Below, one piece after another: positions 1-7,232 of a stretch of DNA of 35,945 nt; within the stretch, counting starts at the first letter, position 1, and each line of letters starts with the position of its first letter. The position numbers were made by a program, and so were the translations under genes. The stretch comes from Promethearchaeia archaeon. Lineage in GTDB: Archaea; Asgardarchaeota; Lokiarchaeia; Sigyniarchaeales; SOKP01. The stretch covers positions 1-35,945 of the forward strand of contig JAHQWH010000096.1 of assembly GCA_029856105.1 (NCBI GenBank). Reading direction: 5' to 3'. The notes below the pieces were generated by a model. The model was not told the DNA's origin. It searched no databases and saw only the letters and a list, made by a program, of their open reading frames with translations.

Positions 1-158
1 ACTTAAAACTAGGGATATGTGGTGAACATGGAGGCGAGCCGAGCTCAATTAAGTTTGCTCATTCGATAGGTTTGGATTATGTATCGTGTTCTCCATTTAG
101 AATTCCTGTCGCAAGAATTGCCGCTGCTCAAGCAGAGATTGAACAAAAGAATAAATAA
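1..158 (+). CDS. ppdK: Pyruvate, phosphate dikinase, C-terminal end (partial)
   Basis: The window opens inside a gene, with the frame beginning at base 3. The readable 51 residues are the extreme C-terminus of pyruvate, phosphate dikinase, which interconverts pyruvate + ATP + Pi with PEP + AMP + PPi. They contain the [11 protein letters not shown] segment, whose cysteine is the catalytic acid/base in the pyruvate/PEP-binding domain. The family's closing stretch follows ([22 protein letters not shown]), ending NK and TAA. The rest of the gene lies outside the window, so nothing can be said about its start or promoter. In an amino-acid-fermenting archaeon it would link pyruvate to gluconeogenesis or recover ATP from PEP; that role is inferred. 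Confidence 0.93.
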   Translation, partial: LKLGICGEHGGEPSSIKFAHSIGLDYVSCSPFRIPVARIAAAQAEIEQKNK

Positions 159-293
159 ATTATTTTCTAATATTAGATTAAATTTCTTATTTTACTATTT
201 ATATATTCTATTTCTTTTAAAATTAAACTGATAACATAATTTTAAGCAAATGTTCCTTGAACAACCATAACCTTAAGGTTATGGATTCGTAGG
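159..293. other. AT-rich spacer holding the right end of the tnpB element
   Basis: There is no gene here. The left part is plain AT-rich sequence after the ppdK stop. The right part (251-284) holds two inverted repeats just beyond the tnpB stop codon: TGTTC-CTT-GAACA at 251-263 and a perfect 20-base palindrome at 265-284. They are described under the omega RNA. Confidence 0.6.
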
Positions 294-329
294 TTATACT
301 TTCAACACTACCGGATGGTTCAAGCATCC
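256..329 (-). ncRNA. Probable TnpB guide RNA (omega RNA) scaffold, 3' part
   Basis: Reading the minus strand through the end of tnpB: a hairpin GGATG-CTTGAAC-CATCC (329-313) lies inside the last codons; the stop follows; then an 8-bp stem with a TTAA loop (284-265); then GTTCAAG (262-256). The seven-base loop CTTGAAC of the first hairpin is exactly complementary to GTTCAAG, so a pseudoknot can form around the second stem. This is the layout expected of an omega RNA that overlaps the 3' end of tnpB and stops at the right end of the element. The guide would be the bases just below 256. The 5' end of the RNA lies further inside tnpB and cannot be seen. Confidence 0.62.
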
Positions 330-1481
330 TCTATCCCCTATCCACTTGGATTTAGGGACTCCTTTTTGTAGAATGTTTATTGAAGCGTTCACATCGGCGT
401 TTAGAACAACTCCACAATCTTTACAAATGTATAGTCCACGATACTTGCGATTTGACTTGCTTACGACTCCACACGAAGAGCACGTTTGCGAAGTGTACTC
501 TTCGCCGGTTCTAATTACTTGAATTCCGACCATCTCAGATTTATATTCAATTTGTTGAACAAGTTTTAAAAACGGCGCGGAAACAAAGTTCTGGTTGTTT
601 CTTTTCCCTATCGTGATTTTCTGCTTCCACCCTTCGTTATATCCGATAACGATCGTTCCGATATCGTTAGAGATACAGTGATTGACTACTTTTCGGGAAG
701 TCTTGTGAAAGAAATCCCTCATTTTATTGTTTCGCTTTCGATGGAACTTCAAGATGCGTCCCGTGACATCCGTGTTGTTGCACTTTTTCGCCATGGACTT
801 GTATTTTGACAGTTGCTTATTGTAGAATTGATTGATTGACTTTACAACACCGCCCTTGATAATCAATGGCTTGTTTCCAATGTTATCTGATGCAGTTACG
901 ATATTGTTAAGTCCTAGATCGATTCCTAAAGCGTTATTCTCGTTCAAATGCAAGTTTTTTGGCTCATAATCGTATATTAACTCAATATTGTATCGATCTC
1001 CGAAAGGAACGATGCGAACGCCTTTCACGCTTTTTAACGCGGTTTTTATTTTAGGAAAACCTAAGTTCTCCATCTTTTGCGTGAGTAGTACGTGTCCATC
1101 CTTTAGCCTACATTGTAAGGAAGTGAAATAGACTAAATTATGGCCGGTCTTACGCTTGTAACGAGGAATTTTTGGCATTCCCTTAAATTTAGACCGTTCA
1201 CTTTTCCAAACTTTGATTGCTTTAAAGAAACTCTTGAAATTTCTATCTACTTGTTTTAGGACTTGCTGTGGCGGATGAGATCCGCACGATTCTTGTAGTT
1301 TTCTATACGATTCGTGAGTTTTTAGCGATTTCCACAACTCGTTATATCGAATCCAATGACGGTCCTTGAAAAATCGTTGTCGCACGGTATATGTCGCCAC
1401 ATTAAACAGGTTTTTTGAAAGAAAAGTTATCTCATCTAAGAGAGTTGATCGTTTGAATTGAACTTGTTGAACGAGTTGCAT
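294..1481 (-). CDS. tnpB: TnpB, RNA-guided RuvC-like nuclease of an IS605-family element
   Basis: The 395-residue product is a full-length TnpB (OrfB), ancestor of Cas12 nucleases. The family uses an RNA from its own 3' end to cut DNA beside a transposon-associated motif, which helps the element persist. The catalytic RuvC residues look intact: D188 in GIDLG, E283 in GYNEGW and D363 in NADVNAS. A four-cysteine zinc ribbon is present at C334, C337, C353 and C356. The N-terminal helix-turn-helix-like start (QLVQQVQFK) and the middle FKxxPKIPRYKRK region also match the family. The start is the ATG at 1481. The gene runs opposite to ppdK and tyrS. No frameshift or missing catalytic residue was seen, so the protein is probably active. 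Confidence 0.93.
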   Translation of the reverse strand: MQLVQQVQFKRSTLLDEITFLSKNLFNVATYTVRQRFFKDRHWIRYNELWKSLKTHESYRKLQESCGSHPPQQVLKQVDRNFKSFFKAIKVWKSERSKFKGMPKIPRYKRKTGHNLVYFTSLQCRLKDGHVLLTQKMENLGFPKIKTALKSVKGVRIVPFGDRYNIELIYDYEPKNLHLNENNALGIDLGLNNIVTASDNIGNKPLIIKGGVVKSINQFYNKQLSKYKSMAKKCNNTDVTGRILKFHRKRNNKMRDFFHKTSRKVVNHCISNDIGTIVIGYNEGWKQKITIGKRNNQNFVSAPFLKLVQQIEYKSEMVGIQVIRTGEEYTSQTCSSCGVVSKSNRKYRGLYICKDCGVVLNADVNASINILQKGVPKSKWIGDRGCLNHPVVLKV

Positions 1482-1598
1482 TAATTATAACACGGGATAT
1501 TTCGTATTTAAAGAAAGAGGGGTATACTTTTTACTGATTAAGGCAAAATTCATAACAACCCTAAATAAAGGGACGTGTTTTCTTTTGCGAAAAATGAT

Positions 1599-1612
1599 AA
1601 AAAATATATCTT
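1599..1612 (+). promoter_or_regulatory. Candidate TATA box for tyrS
   Basis: AAAAATATATC around 1600-1610 resembles an archaeal TATA box. Transcription would begin about 25 bases later, near 1632, giving a short leader before the start codon at 1651 or 1657. Such AT-rich strings are common here, so this is only a candidate. Confidence 0.3.
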
Positions 1613-1650
1613 AATGACTGATATAATAATATACAATACAAATTGTAGAT

Positions 1651-2763
1651 GTGAAAATGACCTTAACTATAGATGAGAGAATTTCGTTATTAAAAGAAGT
1701 AGGCGAAGAAATAATAAATATAGACGAATTAAGACAATTACTTCAATGGAAGCAAGATAATAACGAAATAATCTACGCATACGATGGTTTTGAACCATCA
1801 GGGAATATTCACATAGCCCAAGGTCTTTTAAGGGCGCTAAATGTAAATAAGATAACTAAAGCGGGTGTTAGATTTAAGTTTCTAATTGCAGATTGGCACG
1901 CAGCTGCGAACCATAAATTTGGTGGAGATTTAGATGTAATTAAGAAAGTTGGCGATTTTTTCATGGAAGTTTGGAAAGTTTGCAACATGGACCTAAGTAA
2001 AGTAGAATTTATTTATGCTTCAGAAATAGTGAAAGATCCTGCTTATTGGGAATTAGTATTAAAGATAGCAATCAATAGTTCTTTAAATAGAGTAAAAAGA
2101 TGTACCCAAATCATGGGAAGAGAAGATGTCGATACATTAACAGCTTCTCAAATAATGTATCCTTTAATGCAAGCAGCAGATATTTTTTATCTTCCCGGGA
2201 ATATTTGTCAATTGGGATTAGATCAACGTAAAGTAAATATGTTAGCGAGGGAAGTTGCACCAAAGATAAATAAACCAAAACCAATTTCACTTAGCCACCA
2301 TATGTTAATGGGATTAGGAAAACCACCCGATACGGATTTGACGGGAATTGATAGAGCTGTAAAACTCAAAATGTCAAAATCAGACCCGGACTCAGCTATT
2401 TTTATGTTAGATAATCCCACAGATGTGAAACGTAAAATTAATAAGGCGTATTGCCCTCCAAAAGAAACGGTTGAAAACCCTGTCCTAGAATATTGCAAAT
2501 ATATAATATTTGAGCTCATAGATACGTTTGAAATAGAAAGACCCGATAAGTATGGAGGAAATATAAAATACAAAAGCTACGAAGATATGGCAAACGATTA
2601 TGCTCAAGGTAAGCTAAACCCCCCCGATCTAAAACCAGCAGTGATAAAATACCTAAATCAACTACTGCTACCTATAAGGGAACACTTTGAGAAAGACGAA
2701 AAAGCTAGAGCACTTTATTTATTTGTAGAAAGATTATATATGAAGAAAAATACGAAAAAATAA
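1651..2763 (+). CDS. tyrS: Tyrosyl-tRNA synthetase, archaeal/eukaryotic type
   Basis: This 370-residue class I synthetase attaches tyrosine to tRNA-Tyr. YDGFEPSGNIHIAQG near residue 43 is the Rossmann-fold segment with the HIGH-type signature (HIAQ). KLKMSKSDPDSAIF near residue 240 is the KMSKS loop. The middle of the protein (TASQIMYPLMQAADIFYL...GLDQRKVNMLARE) forms the tyrosine pocket. Length and motifs fit the short archaeal/eukaryotic TyrRS rather than the ~420-residue bacterial form with an S4 domain. The frame opens at GTG 1651 (MKMTLTI), and an ATG lies two codons later at 1657; either could be used. One base separates its stop from the next gene, so the two are probably co-transcribed. 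Confidence 0.95.
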   Translation: MKMTLTIDERISLLKEVGEEIINIDELRQLLQWKQDNNEIIYAYDGFEPSGNIHIAQGLLRALNVNKITKAGVRFKFLIADWHAAANHKFGGDLDVIKKVGDFFMEVWKVCNMDLSKVEFIYASEIVKDPAYWELVLKIAINSSLNRVKRCTQIMGREDVDTLTASQIMYPLMQAADIFYLPGNICQLGLDQRKVNMLAREVAPKINKPKPISLSHHMLMGLGKPPDTDLTGIDRAVKLKMSKSDPDSAIFMLDNPTDVKRKINKAYCPPKETVENPVLEYCKYIIFELIDTFEIERPDKYGGNIKYKSYEDMANDYAQGKLNPPDLKPAVIKYLNQLLLPIREHFEKDEKARALYLFVERLYMKKNTKK

Positions 2764-2764
2764 C

Positions 2765-3391
2765 ATGATTAAGCTATTAGCGATTGGCGATTCTCACTTA
2801 CCACGTAGGGCTAAAAGCGTTCCAGATCAAATTATCAAAAAGTTAGAGCAATTAGTTGAACTTGAAAAATTTGATTACACTTTTTTTACTGGCGATATAG
2901 TAAATGCTCCAAAATTCATGAATTTTTTAAACTTAATTACAAAGAGAAATTTGTTTGTTGTAATAGGAAATATGGATTATTACGGGGGGAACCGTGATGC
3001 TCCAATTTATCGAAATTTAAATATTTCTATGGGAAACAATAATAATTTAATTATTGGATTAACTCATGGTCACCAAGTATCTCCTAGAGGAGATCGTTCT
3101 CAACTTGAGTTGATTGCTATCGAAAAAAGTTTTAACATTTTAATATCTGGACATACGCATAAAGAAGAGATTTTTCTTCAGAAAGATGTATTACTATTAA
3201 ATCCCGGTAGCGTTACTGGAGCCTGGTCTTTTGTAGCAAGCGGTAATCCTTCGTTTATTACTTTAAATATAATTGAAAAAACGGGGGAGATCGATGTGGT
3301 TTTATATCAATACGATATAAGAGCTGGAAATCTTAAGGATTTAAAATCCTATTTTGTTTTTGAAAACAACAAAATTCGACATAAATATTAA
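2765..3391 (+). CDS. Vps29-like metallophosphoesterase (YfcE/MJ0936 family)
   Basis: The 208-residue protein has the calcineurin-like phosphoesterase motifs in order: GDSH (residues 8-11), TGDIV (~43), GNMD (~69), HGHQ (~101) and GHTH (~129). These would hold two metal ions. The second half reads like eukaryotic Vps29: HGHQVSPRGD, ILISGHTHKEE, then LLNPGSVTGAW followed by PSFITLNI. Vps29 is the retromer subunit that uses this fold as a protein-binding scaffold; archaeal relatives such as MJ0936 are phosphodiesterases. The DxH and GNxD residues are largely kept, so catalysis remains possible. It follows tyrS after one base (TAA-C-ATG), which suggests shared transcription. A trafficking role is inference from the family. 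Confidence 0.85.
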   Translation: MIKLLAIGDSHLPRRAKSVPDQIIKKLEQLVELEKFDYTFFTGDIVNAPKFMNFLNLITKRNLFVVIGNMDYYGGNRDAPIYRNLNISMGNNNNLIIGLTHGHQVSPRGDRSQLELIAIEKSFNILISGHTHKEEIFLQKDVLLLNPGSVTGAWSFVASGNPSFITLNIIEKTGEIDVVLYQYDIRAGNLKDLKSYFVFENNKIRHKY

Positions 3392-3425
3392 AAGAAAATA
3401 GATAAAAAAATAATTCGTAGTAATT

Positions 3426-3851
3426 TTATTTTGGCGCTTTAAGCTTGTCTAACACGAGGACTTTCGGTAGTTTTAACAATATACCAAAATTTCTTTTTCC
3501 GTCGCTGCTTTTATCATATCTTAACTTTTTAAATCCGTATTTATTCTTTTTTAGCATCATGTGGAGCGTTGAGTTTTCACCGCTAGAAAAACCCATTAAA
3601 TCTTCTGGAGTTGCCATTATTTCTAAATCGTACTCTTCCAATTTACCTTTACCAAGGGTGTATTTTCCATTCTCGGCGGTAAGATTAACCCATAAGTAAA
3701 AATCCTCTTCAATTTGAAGCCCCATGTTTAACCTTGCTCGAAAGTTATCAAGCACATTTGCGTTCTTTGGATTTCTGCGTTTATCTAAGATTATGCTTTC
3801 GATAACGCCCTTAAAAGTAACAAATAAGTTTTCTTTCTCAGATTCTTCCAT
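3426..3851 (-). CDS. Uncharacterised protein with SCP2-like (sterol carrier) features
   Basis: This 141-residue protein is not recognised with certainty. After a charged N-terminus, a stretch of about 100 residues resembles the SCP2/sterol-transfer fold: a beta segment FYLWVNLTAENGKYTLGKG, then LEIMATPEDLMGFSSGENST, and a hydrophobic end KRNFGILLKLPKVLVL. SCP2 domains bind lipids in a hydrophobic tunnel and usually show a strand, a D/E-rich turn before a small helix, then a strand and an amphipathic C-terminal helix. There is no signal peptide or membrane segment. It is convergent with the Vps29-like gene and divergent from the alcohol dehydrogenase, so it appears to be a single-gene unit. 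The start is the ATG at 3851. Confidence 0.55.
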   Translation of the reverse strand: MEESEKENLFVTFKGVIESIILDKRRNPKNANVLDNFRARLNMGLQIEEDFYLWVNLTAENGKYTLGKGKLEEYDLEIMATPEDLMGFSSGENSTLHMMLKKNKYGFKKLRYDKSSDGKRNFGILLKLPKVLVLDKLKAPK

Positions 3852-3970
3852 AACTCTTTACCATTGATCACTTTTTTAAGAAATATTATTAAAATAATCT
3901 CTATTGCAATTAATTAATATTTTATGGATCGTAAATAATAATATTAAATATAACTCCAAAAATAAGTATT

Positions 3971-3975
3971 AGGTG
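3971..3975 (+). promoter_or_regulatory. Ribosome binding site of the alcohol dehydrogenase
   Basis: AGGTG lies nine bases before the ATG at 3985 and fixes that start. AGGTG-type sites are also seen before the aldehyde oxidoreductase (7218-7224) and phosphoglucose isomerase genes. Confidence 0.6.
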
Positions 3976-3984
3976 AAAAACTAA

Positions 3985-5184
3985 ATGTGGTTTTTTTATA
4001 GTCCAGGTATTATATATGGCGAAGATGCCATAGATTTTCTTGAATTTATTCCTGGCGAAAAAGTTTTTGTTGTAACAGATAAAGTGTTAGAAGAATTAGG
4101 TCATTTAAAGATATTAACTGAAAAATTAGATAAATTTGGAAAAAAATATAAAGTTTTTACTGATGTACAACCAGACCCTCACGAAGATGATGTACTATCT
4201 GCGAGAAAACAATGTATCGATTACGCCCCAGATTTGGTCATAGCTTTAGGCGGCGGCTCAGTTATGGATACTGCTAAGGTTGTATGGTGTTTAAATGAAT
4301 TCCCTGAACTTGTTCTTGATGATATCCATCCCTTTAACGGGGAACTGTATAAACTGAGAAATAAGTCAAAATTTGTTGCTATCACTACTACATCTGGGAC
4401 TGGATCGGAAATTACTAATGCAAGTGTTATCTCTAGGTTTGTTGATGGAATATGGAAAAAACACTTTTTCTTGCATAAGAGTATAATGCCCTCCTTTGCT
4501 ATAGTTGACCCAATTTTTACAGTAGGAATGCCACCAAAACTGACAGTAGATACCGCTTTTGATGCTTTAACACATTCATTAGAAGGTATTACATCTCTTT
4601 GGAAAAATGAGTTTAGTTACGCAATGGCTTTAAAAGCAATTGAATTGATTTTCAAGTATCTACCAATAGTTGCTAAGGATGGTAAAAATATGGAAGCACG
4701 AGATTATATGCATCAAGCAGCTACAATGGCAGGATTAGCTTTTGGTAATTCTCAAGCACAACTTGCGCATACTCTTGGGCATTCATGGGGCTCCGTTTTC
4801 CATGTTCCTCATGGTAGAGCCGTGGGTATTTTTCTCCCTTATGTATTACAATACAGTTTAAACAACCCAGATGAGGCAGATAAAACTGAAGATTTACTTG
4901 GAAAAGTGGCGAAACAGTTAGGGTGGGCAAATTGGGACGAAGACAACAAAAAAGCAGCGGATATTGTCATAAAAAAAGTAAAAGAACTTCAAGAAGAAGT
5001 TGGATTTTCTTCTAATTTAAAGGAACTGGGAACTACAAAGGAGGATTATGATAAACATATTGATGTTTTAGTAAATCTATGTTTTGAAGATTCTACAAGC
5101 GTTCTTGGTCCAAGATCTGCCAATTCCGAGGAATTTGGGAAACTCTATGAGTATGCGTTTGAAGGAAAGGATGTAGACTTCTAA
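3985..5184 (+). CDS. Iron-containing alcohol dehydrogenase
   Basis: This 399-residue group III alcohol dehydrogenase interconverts an alcohol and its aldehyde with NAD(P)H. The N-terminal dinucleotide domain contains ALGGGSVMDTAK (around residue 90). TTTSGTGSEIT (near 135) is the second nucleotide-contacting loop. The helical C-terminal domain holds the metal ligands: D and H in FDALTH (about 193 and 197), H in LAHTLGH (about 262) and H in HVPHG (about 276). Length is typical for single-domain enzymes, with no acetaldehyde dehydrogenase fusion. The substrate cannot be told from sequence. An aldehyde:ferredoxin oxidoreductase two genes downstream suggests shared aldehyde metabolism, though the genes are separated and need not be one operon. 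Confidence 0.93.
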   Translation: MWFFYSPGIIYGEDAIDFLEFIPGEKVFVVTDKVLEELGHLKILTEKLDKFGKKYKVFTDVQPDPHEDDVLSARKQCIDYAPDLVIALGGGSVMDTAKVVWCLNEFPELVLDDIHPFNGELYKLRNKSKFVAITTTSGTGSEITNASVISRFVDGIWKKHFFLHKSIMPSFAIVDPIFTVGMPPKLTVDTAFDALTHSLEGITSLWKNEFSYAMALKAIELIFKYLPIVAKDGKNMEARDYMHQAATMAGLAFGNSQAQLAHTLGHSWGSVFHVPHGRAVGIFLPYVLQYSLNNPDEADKTEDLLGKVAKQLGWANWDEDNKKAADIVIKKVKELQEEVGFSSNLKELGTTKEDYDKHIDVLVNLCFEDSTSVLGPRSANSEEFGKLYEYAFEGKDVDF

Positions 5185-5201
5185 ACATAATTCATTTACT
5201 A

Positions 5202-5209
5202 TTTTTTTT
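5202..5209 (+). terminator. Oligo-T terminator candidate after alcohol dehydrogenase
   Basis: A run of eight T follows the stop codon by about 17 bases. Archaeal transcription often ends at such U-rich tracts. Confidence 0.35.
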
Positions 5210-5331
5210 AAATCTTTAACATTCTAAACTGATTTTACCTAAATGTTAAACAATAAATATATGCATTTTGATTATATTTTTAGATATTTTGATAATTGAT
5301 CAATGAATTGCATAACTATCAAAAATAACGC

Positions 5332-7062
5332 ATGACTCTTCCCGAAGAAGAACTGAAATTTCTCGAATATTTAGAAAAATTAATAGGGGAGCCCATTCCC
5401 GAAGTACAAGAGCTACAAAGTTATACTTTTGGGTATACTATTAAAGATAACCATGTAGAAGGCCTAAGCTTGTTTTCGTGTAGATTAACAATAATACCCG
5501 AAAAAATTACCATACTCACTTATCTAAAAAAGCTATTAGTTAGGGGTAATAAGTTAAAAGTAATACCAGAGGAACTTTGTTTTATTTCAGCTCTCAACAC
5601 TTTAGATTTAAGCGAAAATAAATTAGTAAAACTACCAAAAGCGATCTATTCTTTAGTTTCGCTAAAAGAATTGCATTCAGAATCGAATCGATTAACAATT
5701 TTACCAGAGACGATAAGTTCGTTATCTTCTCTTACATTATTGGACTTAAGTGATAATTCATTAAATGAAATTCCTGAGAGTATAGGATCGTTAAAAAATC
5801 TAGAATCTTTAGATCTTAGCCAAAATAAAATTGATGAACTTCCGGATTCTTTTGAGCATCTTAAATCTTTGGAACTGTTATATTTAGGAAAAAATAATTT
5901 AACAGCGCTTCCAGAGTCAATAGGTTCTCTAAGTTCTTTAAAAAGGTTAAATTTAAGAAATAACAAATTAAGTAAATTACCTAATGCTATTGGTAATTTA
6001 TCGTCGTTGTCGTCACTATTCTTAAAAGGAAATAATTTAACGTATGTGCCTGAATCAATAGGTAATTTAAAAAATCTTAAATATTTAGGATTAGCGTCAA
6101 ATAAACTACCTTTACTTCCTGAAACAATTGGCTCTCTTAAATCGTTAGAAAGCTTAAATATATCTTCTAATTATCTAACGGAACTTCCTGATTCAATGGG
6201 TCATCTTAAATCTCTTCTAAGATTAGAGATCTCTAGTAACGAATTAACTCAATTACCGGACATGGATAATTTAAGTTCAATTAAAATATTAAAGTTTGAT
6301 AGAAACAATCTTAAATTCCTTCATAATTCTATAAGTAATTTAACTACTCTTGAATCGTTGAAAGTTGATCGAAATGAATTAAAAGAGCTTCCCGATTCAA
6401 TTGGGCAACTAAAATCCTTAAAAGAATTGGATTTATACGATAATAAGCTTACAAAACTTCCAGAATCCATAGGAAATTTATCTTCTCTTGAAGTCTTAGA
6501 TTTAAGTAAAAACCAATTATCAATTTTACCTGAGTCAATAGGATTATTGTCATCTTTAAGGGAGCTCGATATTTCTACTAATAAATTAACCAATTTAGTA
6601 TCAACCATCGGTAAATTACCGCTTTTAAAGAATTTAATAGTAGGATTTAACCGATTAGAAACAATTCCAGATGCTATAGGCGCTTTATCTACTTTAGAAA
6701 CCCTAGATTTAGGGAAAAACACGATAAAAGAAATTCCCGTTTCAATTGGTTCTCTACGATCTCTCAAAAGACTATACTTATACTATAACGACTTAAAAGA
6801 AATACCTGCTTCGATTGGTGATCTTGAAAAATTAAAGTATTTATACTTAGGAAACAATAAATTAACAAAAATTCCAGAAACAATTGGAAATCTAAAATCC
6901 TTGAAATATTTATTTTTAAGAACAAATTACATAACAGAAATACCAGAATCAATAGATTCCCTTACTTCACTTCGGCATTTAAATATTGAACGTAATAACC
7001 TTACTAAATTTCCTCCTTCGTTAGAAAAACTAGAAGATCGTGAAGTGAAAATCCTTAAGTAA
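5332..7062 (+). CDS. Leucine-rich repeat protein, about 22 tandem LRRs
   Basis: The 576-residue protein is almost entirely leucine-rich repeats of 23 residues (pattern LxxLPxxIGxLxxLxxLxLxxNx), from about residue 52 to 560. One repeat (LTQLPDMDNL...) is a residue short because it lacks the SIG turn. The first ~50 residues form a non-repeat cap (EELKFLEYLEKLIGE..., then TFGYTIKDNHVEGLSLFSC). There is no signal peptide or membrane helix, so it is probably cytosolic, where LRR solenoids serve as protein-binding surfaces. The partner is unknown. Large LRR proteins are frequent in Lokiarchaeial genomes. It stands alone between two metabolic genes with AT-rich gaps either side. The start is the ATG at 5332; no clear ribosome site precedes it. 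Confidence 0.88.
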   Translation: MTLPEEELKFLEYLEKLIGEPIPEVQELQSYTFGYTIKDNHVEGLSLFSCRLTIIPEKITILTYLKKLLVRGNKLKVIPEELCFISALNTLDLSENKLVKLPKAIYSLVSLKELHSESNRLTILPETISSLSSLTLLDLSDNSLNEIPESIGSLKNLESLDLSQNKIDELPDSFEHLKSLELLYLGKNNLTALPESIGSLSSLKRLNLRNNKLSKLPNAIGNLSSLSSLFLKGNNLTYVPESIGNLKNLKYLGLASNKLPLLPETIGSLKSLESLNISSNYLTELPDSMGHLKSLLRLEISSNELTQLPDMDNLSSIKILKFDRNNLKFLHNSISNLTTLESLKVDRNELKELPDSIGQLKSLKELDLYDNKLTKLPESIGNLSSLEVLDLSKNQLSILPESIGLLSSLRELDISTNKLTNLVSTIGKLPLLKNLIVGFNRLETIPDAIGALSTLETLDLGKNTIKEIPVSIGSLRSLKRLYLYYNDLKEIPASIGDLEKLKYLYLGNNKLTKIPETIGNLKSLKYLFLRTNYITEIPESIDSLTSLRHLNIERNNLTKFPPSLEKLEDREVKILK

Positions 7063-7217
7063 AAAAAAATATCAATTTATTTAGGAAAATATATATGAAT
7101 TCTTATTAATTTTAGATAAGATTATTTAATATTTAAAGAATTAATAATCGTATATAGATTAATATAATTAATCGAAATCCCTACGATTAAAATTAAGAAT
7201 ATTAAACATAAAACTTG

Positions 7218-7224
7218 AAAGGTG
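7218..7224 (+). promoter_or_regulatory. Ribosome binding site of the aldehyde oxidoreductase gene
   Basis: AAAGGTG ends eight bases before the ATG at 7233 and supports that start. The preceding 7063-7217 is AT-rich spacer with no other recognisable feature. Confidence 0.55.
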
Positions 7225-7232
7225 TTATTTAA

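Larger units (their letters stand above)
251..1590 (-). mobile_element. IS605/IS1341-type element with tnpB only (ends approximate)
   Basis: A lone tnpB gene sits between ppdK and tyrS. No tnpA (Y1 transposase) is present, as in the IS1341-like group that depends on a TnpA supplied in trans. The right end carries hairpins at 251-263 and 265-284. On the left-end side, upstream of the tnpB start, there is a small hairpin CCCT-aaataa-AGGG at 1559-1572 and the inverted repeat TTTTGCGAAAA near 1581-1591; IS200/IS605 ends are usually subterminal hairpins. Exact tips cannot be fixed without an empty site, because these elements make no target duplication. The tnpB body looks GC-richer than its neighbours, which fits transfer. 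Confidence 0.6.

Noticed and set aside
6321..6767. Minus-strand 148-codon frame inside the LRR gene (also 5646-5966)
   Set aside because: The periodic LRR codons create long antisense frames; the antisense protein merely mirrors the repeat.
7063..7232. AT-rich gap before aor checked for a riboswitch or small RNA
   Set aside because: There is no stable GC-containing stem or conserved motif; it looks like plain spacer.
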